From positions 1-13,609 of the forward strand of contig DATBGS010000015.1 in NCBI GenBank assembly GCA_036557885.1: a DNA stretch of 13,609 nucleotides, given 5' to 3'. This DNA comes from DATBGS01 sp036557885. Its GTDB lineage: Bacteria > Chloroflexota > Ktedonobacteria > Ktedonobacterales > DATBGS01. The notes beneath the pieces were generated by a model, which saw only the letters and a program-made list of their open reading frames with translations, had not been told where the DNA came from and did no database searches. Shown here one piece after another: positions 7,821 to 13,293 of this stretch; position 1 is the stretch's first letter, and each line of letters begins with the position of its first letter. Made by a program: the position numbers and the translations under genes.

Positions 7821-7854
7821 ATATACACATCTAACACATTTTTGACATGTATAT
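7821..7854. repeat. AT-rich inverted repeat at the predicted MOSC transcription start
   Basis: ATATACA (7821-7827) and TGTATAT (7848-7854) are perfect 7-bp inverted arms separated by 20 nt. They lie immediately downstream of the predicted -10 box. They could be an operator with two half-sites or a 5'-UTR hairpin. Local AT-richness makes chance occurrence plausible. Confidence 0.35.
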
Positions 7855-7860
7855 GGGAGA

Positions 7861-7889
7861 AGTATACCTGAGAATATTGTATCTGTCAA
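7861..7889 (-). promoter_or_regulatory. Near-consensus sigma70 promoter for the MOSC-LLM-LLM block
   Basis: On the minus strand, TTGACA (7884-7889) and TATACT (7861-7866) are spaced by 17 nt: a perfect -35 and a 5/6 -10. The predicted start near 7854 gives a leader of ~145 nt before ATG 7709. The promoter lies just past the truncated end of the DUF4352-like fragment. Confidence 0.75.
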
Positions 7890-7938
7890 TAGGTAAATAG
7901 ATATATATAATAAAGGAAGAGAGCAGCAGAGACAGCCT

Positions 7939-8281
7939 GTTCTGTGTCGTCTCGACTGAAGTCACTGTCACTATCCACTCGTCGAGCTGAACGCCTTGCC
8001 CAACCTGGAAATGCCTATTCGTCTGTGGGGTGTTATTTGATGAGGTTCTTCCCCCAGAAGAGGTGCTGTGGGAGAGCGAGCTAAGAGTAATGCCACAGGT
8101 AACGATTACTGCTGCTACGACGAGCAAGGTAATGACCCTGGTTTTGAGAGTCCCCAACACCGCTTGCCGCAAACCGCTCGATGCCGGCATGCTTGGCGGG
8201 GAGGGAGACTGGGCGGCAGCCTCCTCTGCCCCTGCGCTGGCATGCCAGGAGATCTGCTCTGTGAGCCTGTCTGAACGACCT
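7939..8281 (-). pseudogene. DUF4352-like membrane protein fragment, both ends missing
   Basis: The coding-like frame includes 'GRSDRLTEQISWHASAGAEE', a Ser/Pro stretch, then a TM helix 'VITLLVVAAVIVTCGITL', a Ser/Thr linker, and 'HFQVGQGVQLDEWIVTVTSV', which matches the start of a DUF4352-type immunoglobulin-like extracellular domain. It breaks off after 'ETTQ', about 20-25 residues into a domain normally ~120 long, and runs into AT-rich promoter sequence (the frame closes at 7831). The 5' end is also defective. ATG 8190 has no Shine-Dalgarno, no other start exists in frame after the TGA at 8344-8346, and a good start signal upstream (8329) is in a different frame. I interpret a decayed gene rather than a short functional protein. 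Confidence 0.5.
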
Positions 8282-8329
8282 GCCCCACCTGGCGACTTCG
8301 CAGAAGGTGTGAAGGTAGGTGAAATCCAT
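8282..8329 (-). pseudogene. 5' stub of a LysR-type regulator
   Basis: ATG 8329 has GGGAG 8 nt upstream and a promoter ~43 nt upstream. Its first 16 codons read MDFTYLHTFCEVARWG, which fits the N-terminal helix of LysR-family HTH domains ('M.l.yL.tF.eVa..GSftrAA'). The next residues, RSFRQAH, only faintly continue the pattern, and then similarity is lost. Third-codon-position GC is high in these 16 codons and drops afterward, while the overlapping DUF4352 frame looks coding from about 8281. LysR genes are often divergent from EamA transporters, as placed here. Alternative: the gene is the DUF4352 protein with a one-base insertion right after ATG 8329, giving MISPTFTPSAKS. Confidence 0.4.
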
Positions 8330-8371
8330 TTGGTATGCTCCCATCAAAAATATTGATGCTTTCTTTCAAAA

Positions 8372-8400
8372 AGTATAGCTACCTCTGATACGGTTGTCCA
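8372..8400 (-). promoter_or_regulatory. Sigma70-type promoter for the LysR-like stub
   Basis: On the minus strand, TGGACA (8395-8400) and TATACT (8372-8377) are separated by 17 nt. Predicted transcription starts near 8365, 36 nt before ATG 8329 with its GGGAG ribosome-binding site. A good promoter still drives a broken reading frame. Confidence 0.6.
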
Positions 8401-8416
8401 TGTTAGAGTAAGCACA

Positions 8417-8431
8417 TCCCCCAACGGGGGA
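8417..8431. repeat. Short GC hairpin in the divergent spacer
   Basis: TCCCCC (8417-8422) and GGGGGA (8426-8431) pair perfectly around an AAC loop, just upstream of the minus-strand -35 box. There is no T-run, so it is not an intrinsic terminator. The rest of the 8432-8585 spacer holds no supported gene or clear promoter. Confidence 0.3.
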
Positions 8432-8585
8432 GCTGAAGACACCACGAGATCGGGTGCGTTGTCGCAATTCATGATGGGCGGCACCCACAACTTGTCGTTG
8501 ATCGGCTGCCGTGAGGTCAGGAAAATCAGCATCAAGTGATCTGCCGGACACGCCAATAACTCGATAAACCACAACAAGGAAACGA

Positions 8586-8657
8586 GTGGAGCCAGGAGGC
8601 TCCACCTACCTGGACCTGGAGAAAGTGGAGAGCCTGAAAGCATGGACCAGATCGTAA
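8586..8657 (+). promoter_or_regulatory. Hairpin and possible 23-codon leader ORF at the EamA start
   Basis: GTGGAGCC (8586-8593) and GGCTCCAC (8598-8605) form a perfect 8-bp stem with an AGGA loop. The same GTG at 8586, 5 nt after AAGGA, could start a 23-codon frame (MEPGGSTYLDLEKVESLKAW...) that stops at 8655-8657, overlapping the EamA ATG at 8642 by 16 nt. This arrangement could couple or attenuate EamA translation, but coding of the peptide is unproven. Confidence 0.3.
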
Positions 8658-9598
8658 GTCAGGAAGCAGGAGCGGCTGAAGGGGAAAAAGGAGAGGAACA
8701 CTGCCAAGGATCCCTCCCGGCTCAGAAGAGTGGTCGTGGCCTGCGCTCCTTTTTGGCGGCAGGATTGACCTTGGTGCTGTGGGCTTCCGCATTCCCTGGT
8801 ATTCGCGTGGGCTTGCATGCCTATTCACCTGGGCATCTGGCGCTCTTGCGCTACATGGTGGCCGCGCTTACCTTGACAGGTTATGCGCTGGCAGCCCGGT
8901 TGAGGCTGCCGCGTCGGCGTGATTGGCCGGGCATTGCGGTGCTGGGTCTGGTGGGGATTGCCTTTTACAATGTGGCACTCAATACGGGTGAGGTGAGTGT
9001 TCCAGCAGCAGTCGCTAGCTTTCTGATCAACATCGGGCCGCTTCTGGTCGCGCTGGAAGCGCAGATCTGGTTGGGTGAACGAATCTCTCGCTGGGGCTGG
9101 CTTGGCATGCTCATCTGTTTTGGCGGAGTCGCGGTCATTGCCTTCAGCGGCGTATCAGGCTTCGCCCTCGATCCACGCATCCTCATCGTCCTGAGCGCAG
9201 CACTGGCGCAAAGCCTGTATTTTGTGGGGCAGAAGCCGCTGCTCACCCGCTATAGGGCGATTGAATTTACAACGTACGCGGTCTGGGTGGGCGCCTGCCT
9301 CTTACTCGTCTTCTTGCCAGGGCTGCCCGAAGAGGTCCAGGCAGCCCCCATCGGTGCTACGCTTGCCGTTATCTACCTGGGCATTTTTCCTGGGGCAATT
9401 GGTTTTGTCAGTTGGGCCTATGCCCTCAGCCATATCCCGGCCTCCAGAGCTGCCAGTTTCTTGTATCTGGTTTCACTGCTTGCCCTGGGCATTGCCTGGG
9501 TCTGGTTGGGCGAAGTGCCCCCAATACTGGCCCTCTTGGGTGGCTTGTTGGTGCTGGCTGGTGTGATGGTTGTGAACTCCCGCGGACGAAGCCGATGA
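8642..9598 (+). CDS. EamA-family (DMT superfamily) transporter
   Basis: A 318-residue, ~10-TM inner-membrane transporter built of two EamA repeats, the normal size for drug/metabolite exporters of this superfamily. Residues 1-33 are polar. The first repeat begins 'FLAAGLTLVLWASAFPGIRV' and ends near 'GERISRWGWLGMLICFGGVA'. The second spans about 178-314 and contains 'GAIGFVSWAYALSHIPASRA' and the closing 'LGGLLVLAGVMVVNSRGRSR'. Family members export amino acids, metabolites or drugs; the substrate here cannot be read. ATG 8642 is the only start consistent with the first TM; GGAG lies 11 nt before it, a loose ribosome-binding site. A LysR-like gene start faces away ~310 nt upstream, matching the common LysR-EamA divergent arrangement, though that regulator appears destroyed. 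Confidence 0.9.
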   Translation: MDQIVSQEAGAAEGEKGEEHCQGSLPAQKSGRGLRSFLAAGLTLVLWASAFPGIRVGLHAYSPGHLALLRYMVAALTLTGYALAARLRLPRRRDWPGIAVLGLVGIAFYNVALNTGEVSVPAAVASFLINIGPLLVALEAQIWLGERISRWGWLGMLICFGGVAVIAFSGVSGFALDPRILIVLSAALAQSLYFVGQKPLLTRYRAIEFTTYAVWVGACLLLVFLPGLPEEVQAAPIGATLAVIYLGIFPGAIGFVSWAYALSHIPASRAASFLYLVSLLALGIAWVWLGEVPPILALLGGLLVLAGVMVVNSRGRSR

Positions 9599-9774
9599 GC
9601 GAGCCAAGCCAGCAGGAGCAAGATCAGGGGCGGGAGCGTGCGCTCAATGAGGGGAGAAATCATTCTGACGAGAAAGAGGGAGACATGCGAAGGAGAAGCA
9701 GGGGTGAGAAGCGTTCACGTACATCACCAAGCGTCATCGGAGCGAACAGCACCAGGTGCCCGGTTGGTTCTTGA
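9595..9774 (+). other. Doubtful small ORF overlapping the EamA stop (ATGA)
   Basis: An ATG at 9595 overlaps the EamA TGA and opens a 59-codon, highly charged frame (MSEPSQQEQDQGRERALNEG...). ATGA overlaps often mark translational coupling, but the peptide has no recognised similarity and low-complexity Glu/Arg/Gln content. It could be a small coupled protein or chance. Confidence 0.2.
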
Positions 9775-10043
9775 TCAACTGGAGTATGAGGAGAGACTAG
9801 GAAGCAGAGCGCCGCTCTTTCTCTCTTCTCTCTTTGGCGTCGTGATTGGCAGAGCCATTGATACGGCTCTGCCACAAAACCAGTCCCCGCGCTTGAGCAC
9901 AGCGGGCAACGATAAAGAGCAGCATCCGGTACGCTCGACAGCGGGGATTTTCCCCCACAGATGTATTTTTGTGTGCAAGCCAAGCAAGCAGAAATAGTGA
10001 ATAAAGCCAGGCCCTTCCTTCTAGTGAACGAACAGGAGCAACC
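9775..10043 (+). other. Intergenic stretch with hairpins before the NTF2-like gene
   Basis: No supported gene. It contains a small AGAGC/GCTCT stem (9806-9818) followed by a pyrimidine tract to about 9835, a weak terminator-like pattern for EamA transcripts. The large hairpin at 9847-9874 and a short GGGGA/TCCCC stem (9943-9955) follow. I find no promoter with convincing boxes for the gene at 10044. Its AGGAG ribosome-binding site is at 10034-10038. Confidence 0.4.
9847..9874. repeat. Perfect 10-bp inverted repeat (stem-loop)
   Basis: TGGCAGAGCC (9847-9856) and GGCTCTGCCA (9865-9874) pair perfectly around an 8-nt loop. Neither strand has a downstream T-run. Candidates are a U-less bidirectional terminator, an mRNA-stabilising 3' structure for EamA, or an operator. 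Confidence 0.5.
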
Positions 10044-10403
10044 ATGACTGAGGAACGCTTACAAGCCTTCTCCGCAGCTTGGGCACGTGGTGATGTCGAA
10101 GCACTGATGACTTTCTTTACCGAAGATTGTATCTACGAGGCCTCCGTTGGTCCTGAGCCGGGAGCGACCTATGTGGGACAAGAGGCCGTCCGGCAAGGGA
10201 TTCTGACGATGCTTGCGCACGATGAGCAGGGTACATCTCGCAGTGGCCCTCTGGTGATCTTTGGAGACAAAGGTGTGGCCGAGTGGTCTTATGTCTGGAC
10301 TGAGGCGGATGGGCGGACCATCGAACTGCGCGGGTGTGATCTGTATGAGTTTCGCGGCGACCAGATTCGGCGGAAAAATGCCTTTCGGAAAACCTGGAAG
10401 TAA
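10044..10403 (+). CDS. NTF2-like / SnoaL-like small protein
   Basis: A 119-residue protein with the NTF2-like cone fold, a common scaffold for small enzymes and ligand-binding proteins. Seen in order: N-terminal helix 'RLQAFSAAWARGDVEALMTF' followed by 'FTEDCIYEASVGP', then 'YVGQEAVRQGILTMLAHDEQ' and strands 'GPLVIFGDKGVAEWSYVWTE', 'GRTIELRGCDLYEFRGDQI', closing with 'RRKNAFRKTWK'. This is the standard SnoaL/ketosteroid-isomerase-like layout at near-normal length. No signal peptide or TM. ATG 10044 has AGGAG 5 nt upstream. Function cannot be assigned beyond fold. A strong Shine-Dalgarno overlapping its stop (AAAGGAGG, 10402-10409) shows it was followed in the same transcript by another gene, now an aldehyde-dehydrogenase-like remnant. 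Confidence 0.85.
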   Translation: MTEERLQAFSAAWARGDVEALMTFFTEDCIYEASVGPEPGATYVGQEAVRQGILTMLAHDEQGTSRSGPLVIFGDKGVAEWSYVWTEADGRTIELRGCDLYEFRGDQIRRKNAFRKTWK

Positions 10404-10420
10404 AGGAGGCAGTGGCAGGT

Positions 10421-10551
10421 ATGCAGATGTTGCTCAATGGGCCTGGGTGGACCGGCCTCAGCACATAGAGGTGCGGGTGACGCGCTTCGCCCTCGCGTCC
10501 GCACAGAGGCGCGGTACACTCCATCGAGAGGAGGTTTGGGCCATCGCGAGA
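10421..10551 (+). pseudogene. Frameshifted 5' remnant of an aldehyde-dehydrogenase-like gene
   Basis: ATG 10421 follows the NTF2-like stop by 17 nt. Translation gives MQMLLNG, then a one-base deletion near 10440 moves the pattern to another frame, which reads AWVDRPQHIEVR and later RGTLHREEVWAIAR. Together these fit the N-terminus of NAD-dependent aldehyde dehydrogenases ('M.mlidG.WVd....iev.nP..g.....vprgt.edv..Ai'). The stretch between the two segments does not match in a single frame, and nothing ALDH-like follows ~10551. The body of the enzyme (normally ~480 residues) is absent. This is a recognition by pattern over ~33 residues, so moderate confidence only. Confidence 0.42.
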
Positions 10552-10793
10552 CACGGTGACTTTTCAGTGGACGCCGCATCGCGTGAGCGATCAGCGCGTG
10601 GGCGCGACCAGTGTCGAGGTGGCTGGAACGTCACCCCAAGAAGTGACGCAGATCAGACATTGTGTCGTGCCTGTGATATTACGAAACATGAATCTTATGA
10701 TTTGACCATCGGTATGAATGAAATCCGTAGCTCGCTTTCTTTTGACGAAAGATACCACCCTTTGAAATGCTTCAAAGCGCAGTGCCAACCGGT
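10552..10793. other. Non-coding spacer with small stem-loops before the pyr operon end
   Basis: No supported gene on either strand. A plus-strand frame including 'VTFQWTPHRVSDQRVGATSV' is open for about 50 codons but is unrecognised. A perfect CTTTGAA/TTCAAAG stem with an ATGC loop lies at 10760-10777. These may be part of the 3' end of the convergent pyrD transcript. Confidence 0.35.
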
Positions 10794-10833
10794 GCAATGA
10801 GCGAGGCGAGAGATGACGCGCCTCGCTCATTGC
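10794..10833. terminator. 15-bp perfect hairpin at the pyrD 3' end between convergent transcripts
   Basis: GCAATGAGCGAGGCG (10794-10808) pairs perfectly with CGCCTCGCTCATTGC (10819-10833) around a 10-nt loop. One arm contains the pyrD stop codon (10827-10829). No clean U-tract follows on either strand, so it is either a U-poor bidirectional terminator or an RNA 3'-end stabiliser. Its place between converging genes supports a terminating role. Confidence 0.6.
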
Positions 10834-11792
10834 TCTTCTGCAAATCCAGTCAGCATCTCTGTGACAGCCACCTTCCAGTTACTGCTTTGCCAGAGGAACG
10901 TGACGCCGCCGACAGCATTTGCAGCTAGCTGCAAGCGGCAATTGATCTCGTGGCCTGAATCTACGCCCAGGGTGCTAATAATATCCAGGTCGGTGTGTTG
11001 TCGCCACAAGACGAGTTGTTCCCGCCCTACCTCTTTCGTGGACGGGCCGCTCATACCGCTTGTGCCCTCTGGAACTGCGAGTAGCGGCCTGCTGTCTGCA
11101 TGGCGGGGCACTTGGTTTGGTATGGTATTGGAAGTCACAAGAAATCGGAAGACATGCCGCCCCTGAAGCATTGCCGCTATTCGAGGAACCAGCAGCCTGT
11201 CCTCAACGGAAAGGTAGGGTGGCAGTTTTAGTCCTAAACGTCCCGTGACGCCGACTTCTGCATCAAGACGGGCGAGAAGTTCTTCCATGCTTTCCAGATC
11301 GTAGCCCATGATTGGCTTGCGGCCACCACCCGAATCCACAACATTGGGGCAGCTCACATTTACTTCGACCAGATCAGCATCTGTCTCTAACAACTCGTAT
11401 GCCAGGCGTGCGGCCTGAGCGACCGAACTGCCATATTCTGAAGCATTCGTGGGCGAACCACTAGAGATAACTATTTTGCCCATTGCGTGGGCACGGGTGG
11501 TGAGTGAAGGCGATAATCTGACCGCAGCTTCTATGCCAATATTCGGCAATCCCATCGAGTTATAGGTTGTTCTCGTTTCGGCGTCATAATAGTAAATTGG
11601 CGCTCCAAATCTGGCTTCGTTCCCGGCTTGTGGTGGCACAGTAAAGGAGCCAACGGTAATGGCTCCGATCCCAGTTTGGGCCAGGTCACTCACTTCCCGT
11701 AGTATCCCTTCGGTGCTTACGCCGTTAATGGAGCCTGCGGCATTGACCAGGGGCGATTCAAGTTCGTGGCCTGCAAGTTGGTAGCCGCTCAT
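10827..11792 (-). CDS. pyrD: Dihydroorotate dehydrogenase-like protein (class 1-type)
   Basis: A 321-residue FMN-dependent TIM-barrel protein that should oxidise dihydroorotate to orotate in the cytosol. Landmarks: 'SPLVNAAGSING' (12-23), 'YNSMGLPNIGIEA' (77-89), 'VEVNVSCPN' with Cys148 (class 1 enzymes use Cys as catalytic base), 'GLKLPPY' (187-193), 'GTSGMSGPSTK' (243-253) and 'TLGVDSG' (274-280). The class 1 'TKS' lysine that contacts FMN and substrate appears replaced: residues 44-51 read AITVGSFT, with Gly48 where Lys is expected. No PyrK-like subunit is adjacent. ATG 11792 has AAGGA overlapping the pyrE stop, 9 nt upstream. The operon context strongly favours a pyrimidine role, but altered electron acceptor or substrate use cannot be excluded. 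Confidence 0.8.
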   Translation of the reverse strand: MSGYQLAGHELESPLVNAAGSINGVSTEGILREVSDLAQTGIGAITVGSFTVPPQAGNEARFGAPIYYYDAETRTTYNSMGLPNIGIEAAVRLSPSLTTRAHAMGKIVISSGSPTNASEYGSSVAQAARLAYELLETDADLVEVNVSCPNVVDSGGGRKPIMGYDLESMEELLARLDAEVGVTGRLGLKLPPYLSVEDRLLVPRIAAMLQGRHVFRFLVTSNTIPNQVPRHADSRPLLAVPEGTSGMSGPSTKEVGREQLVLWRQHTDLDIISTLGVDSGHEINCRLQLAANAVGGVTFLWQSSNWKVAVTEMLTGFAEEQ

Positions 11793-11798
11793 ATGCCG

Positions 11799-12509
11799 TT
11801 ATCCTTCAAAATGAAAGGTCGAAACGATTCCATCGGCACGCAGGCTTTCGTGATATGCCTGGAGGGCGTCAACAGCAGCCGTGTTGATGCGGCCATTCTC
11901 CAGGAGGTAGCGGGTAGCTCTGGAGAGTGAAGTGACTGCATTAACTTCAAGCCCCAGCCTCTCCAGCGCCTGAATGCCACCCTCCTCACGGTCAAATTGC
12001 AAGGTCACTGCCACCGGCTCTAAGCCCACATCTCGCAATACACGCATCCCCTCAACTTTTGATTTGCCGTCGGTGACTACATCGTCGCCCACAAGCACAC
12101 GCTCGCCTGCCTCGTAGTCCCCTTCAATCTTCTGATGCTGCCCATAGGTCTTCTGTGGTTCGTCAACGCGCTCCCATAAGTAAGACAGACCTGCCTCATA
12201 TGCTCCAACAGCCGCTACCGCTGTGACCGCCTGGGCTTTGCCGAACACATGGTCAATATGCTGTCCGATAGTTAAGAATTGGGCCGCATACGCGCTGGTG
12301 AGTGCTCGCCTGAACTCGCGTTGGCGCTCGAAAGGCATTTGTCCGCTTTGATCAAGCGTCCTGCTAAATGACAAACTTGGGCGGGCATTATAGTAGTAAG
12401 GCGCTCTTCTTCCAGATTTGAGCACGACACCGCCTTCAGGAAAGGCGAGTAAGCCACGATCATACATGCCTACGATGACTTGTTCTTCTAGATGTTCGGG
12501 CAGCGGCAT
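11799..12509 (-). CDS. pyrE: Orotate phosphoribosyltransferase
   Basis: A 236-residue type I phosphoribosyltransferase joining orotate and PRPP to OMP. 'VVLKSGRRAPYYYNARPS' (28-45) is the OPRT N-terminal orotate/phosphate region. 'ERVDEPQKTYGQHQKIEG' (113-130) is the flexible catalytic loop with Lys, and 'RVLVGDDVVTDGKSKVEG' (137-154) is the PRPP-binding motif with the Asp-Asp pair at 142-143; the third position of the usual T-x-G loop is Asp. The region around 84-102 is more divergent than usual, lacking the typical 'G...GGI.lA'. ATG 12509 overlaps the pyrF TAA by one base (TAATG), so translation is probably coupled. The stop is 6 nt before pyrD. Slightly longer than the ~210-residue bacterial norm, through the N-terminal half and the tail. 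Confidence 0.87.
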   Translation of the reverse strand: MPLPEHLEEQVIVGMYDRGLLAFPEGGVVLKSGRRAPYYYNARPSLSFSRTLDQSGQMPFERQREFRRALTSAYAAQFLTIGQHIDHVFGKAQAVTAVAAVGAYEAGLSYLWERVDEPQKTYGQHQKIEGDYEAGERVLVGDDVVTDGKSKVEGMRVLRDVGLEPVAVTLQFDREEGGIQALERLGLEVNAVTSLSRATRYLLENGRINTAAVDALQAYHESLRADGIVSTFHFEG

Positions 12510-13222
12510 TACAGGACTGCTCCTATCTCGGCAACCAATGCCTCATACGCCAGCATCGGGTTTTCAGCGTGCGTGATCTGACGGCCAATGACGAGCAAAT
12601 CTGCGCCAGCCTGGATAGCTGCGGCGGGCGTGCCAACACGAGCCTGATCTCCATGGGCTGCGCTCGCTGAGCGTGTGCCAGGGATCATGGCAAAGAGGTG
12701 CTGGGTTTGGGGATCACTCTTGATCATCCCGACTTCTAATGGCGAAGACACAATACCCGCCAAACCAGCCACTGCCGCATCACGGGCCAGCGCTATTACT
12801 TTCTGCCGGGCAGGCACGCCGTAGAGTCTTTGCGCTTCGTCCTCCTTGAATGAAGTCAGCACGGTGACACCAAGCATTTTCACCGGACCAGCTTCCTCTT
12901 GCGCGGCTCGCATGGCTTCACTGCCTGCTGTGGTGTGCATGGTGATACCAAACGGCGGATGCGCAAGTCTGCTGATATTCCTCACAGCCCTCACCACAGT
13001 GTTTGGGATGTCATCAAGTTTGGCATCAGCTACCCAATCAAGTCTGTGTTGGGCGGCCAATCTGGAACAGTAGAGCCAGCTTTCGGCACTTGACAGCTCA
13101 AGCCCCATCTTGACGAAGCGCGCTCCTGCTTGCTCTGCCACAGTAGCCAATCGTTCCGCATCCTCCCTGCGGGAGGTATCTATGGCAAGAATAATACGTT
13201 CGCGAGTTGGTAGTTCAGACAT
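12509..13222 (-). CDS. pyrF: Orotidine 5'-phosphate decarboxylase
   Basis: A 237-residue TIM-barrel enzyme making UMP from OMP, the last de novo step. Seen: 'IILAIDTS' (10-17), 'GARFVKMGLELSS' (33-45), the catalytic tetrad motif 'DAKLDDIPNTV' with Asp66, Lys68 and Asp71 (canonical D-x-K-x-x-D), 'GVTVLTSF', 'MIPGTRSA' at the phosphate loop (usually PGIR), 'GDQARVGTP' and 'DLLVIGRQITHAENP' at the phosphate-binding C-terminus. Length is normal. ATG 13222 has GGAGG 7 nt upstream, inside which a 10-bp palindrome AGGGCGCCCT begins. First gene of the operon, with a plausible promoter ending ~36 nt before the start codon. High confidence. Confidence 0.92.
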   Translation of the reverse strand: MSELPTRERIILAIDTSRREDAERLATVAEQAGARFVKMGLELSSAESWLYCSRLAAQHRLDWVADAKLDDIPNTVVRAVRNISRLAHPPFGITMHTTAGSEAMRAAQEEAGPVKMLGVTVLTSFKEDEAQRLYGVPARQKVIALARDAAVAGLAGIVSSPLEVGMIKSDPQTQHLFAMIPGTRSASAAHGDQARVGTPAAAIQAGADLLVIGRQITHAENPMLAYEALVAEIGAVL

Positions 13223-13264
13223 AGGGCGCCCTCCGTCATAGGAAACGTTGTTGCACTGAAACTG

Positions 13265-13293
13265 AGTATGATATACGCTTTTGGATTTTGCAA
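13265..13293 (-). promoter_or_regulatory. Candidate promoter for pyrF-pyrE-pyrD
   Basis: On the minus strand, TTGCAA (13288-13293) and CATACT (13265-13270) are separated by 17 nt, each box matching consensus at 4 of 6 positions. The start would fall near 13258, giving a short leader of ~36 nt. This leaves little room for a PyrR- or attenuation-type leader inside the transcript. Confidence 0.45.

Noticed and set aside
8400..8620. Minus-strand frame containing 'LDADFPDLTAADQRQVVGAAH' pieces and 'CAYSN', faintly like the C-terminus of OsmC/Ohr proteins
   Set aside because: The two motif-like pieces are separated by an unmatched ~19-residue stretch, no N-terminal part exists, and the frame overlaps the divergent promoter. 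Too weak to call.
9638..9997. Plus-strand 119-codon frame between EamA and the NTF2-like gene
   Set aside because: No ribosome-binding site, no similarity recognised, and it spans the perfect hairpin at 9847-9874; composition looks random.
10261..10800. Plus-strand 179-codon frame overlapping the NTF2-like gene
   Set aside because: Its first part is out of frame with the well-supported NTF2-like gene. The later part carries only the frameshifted ALDH-like remnant.
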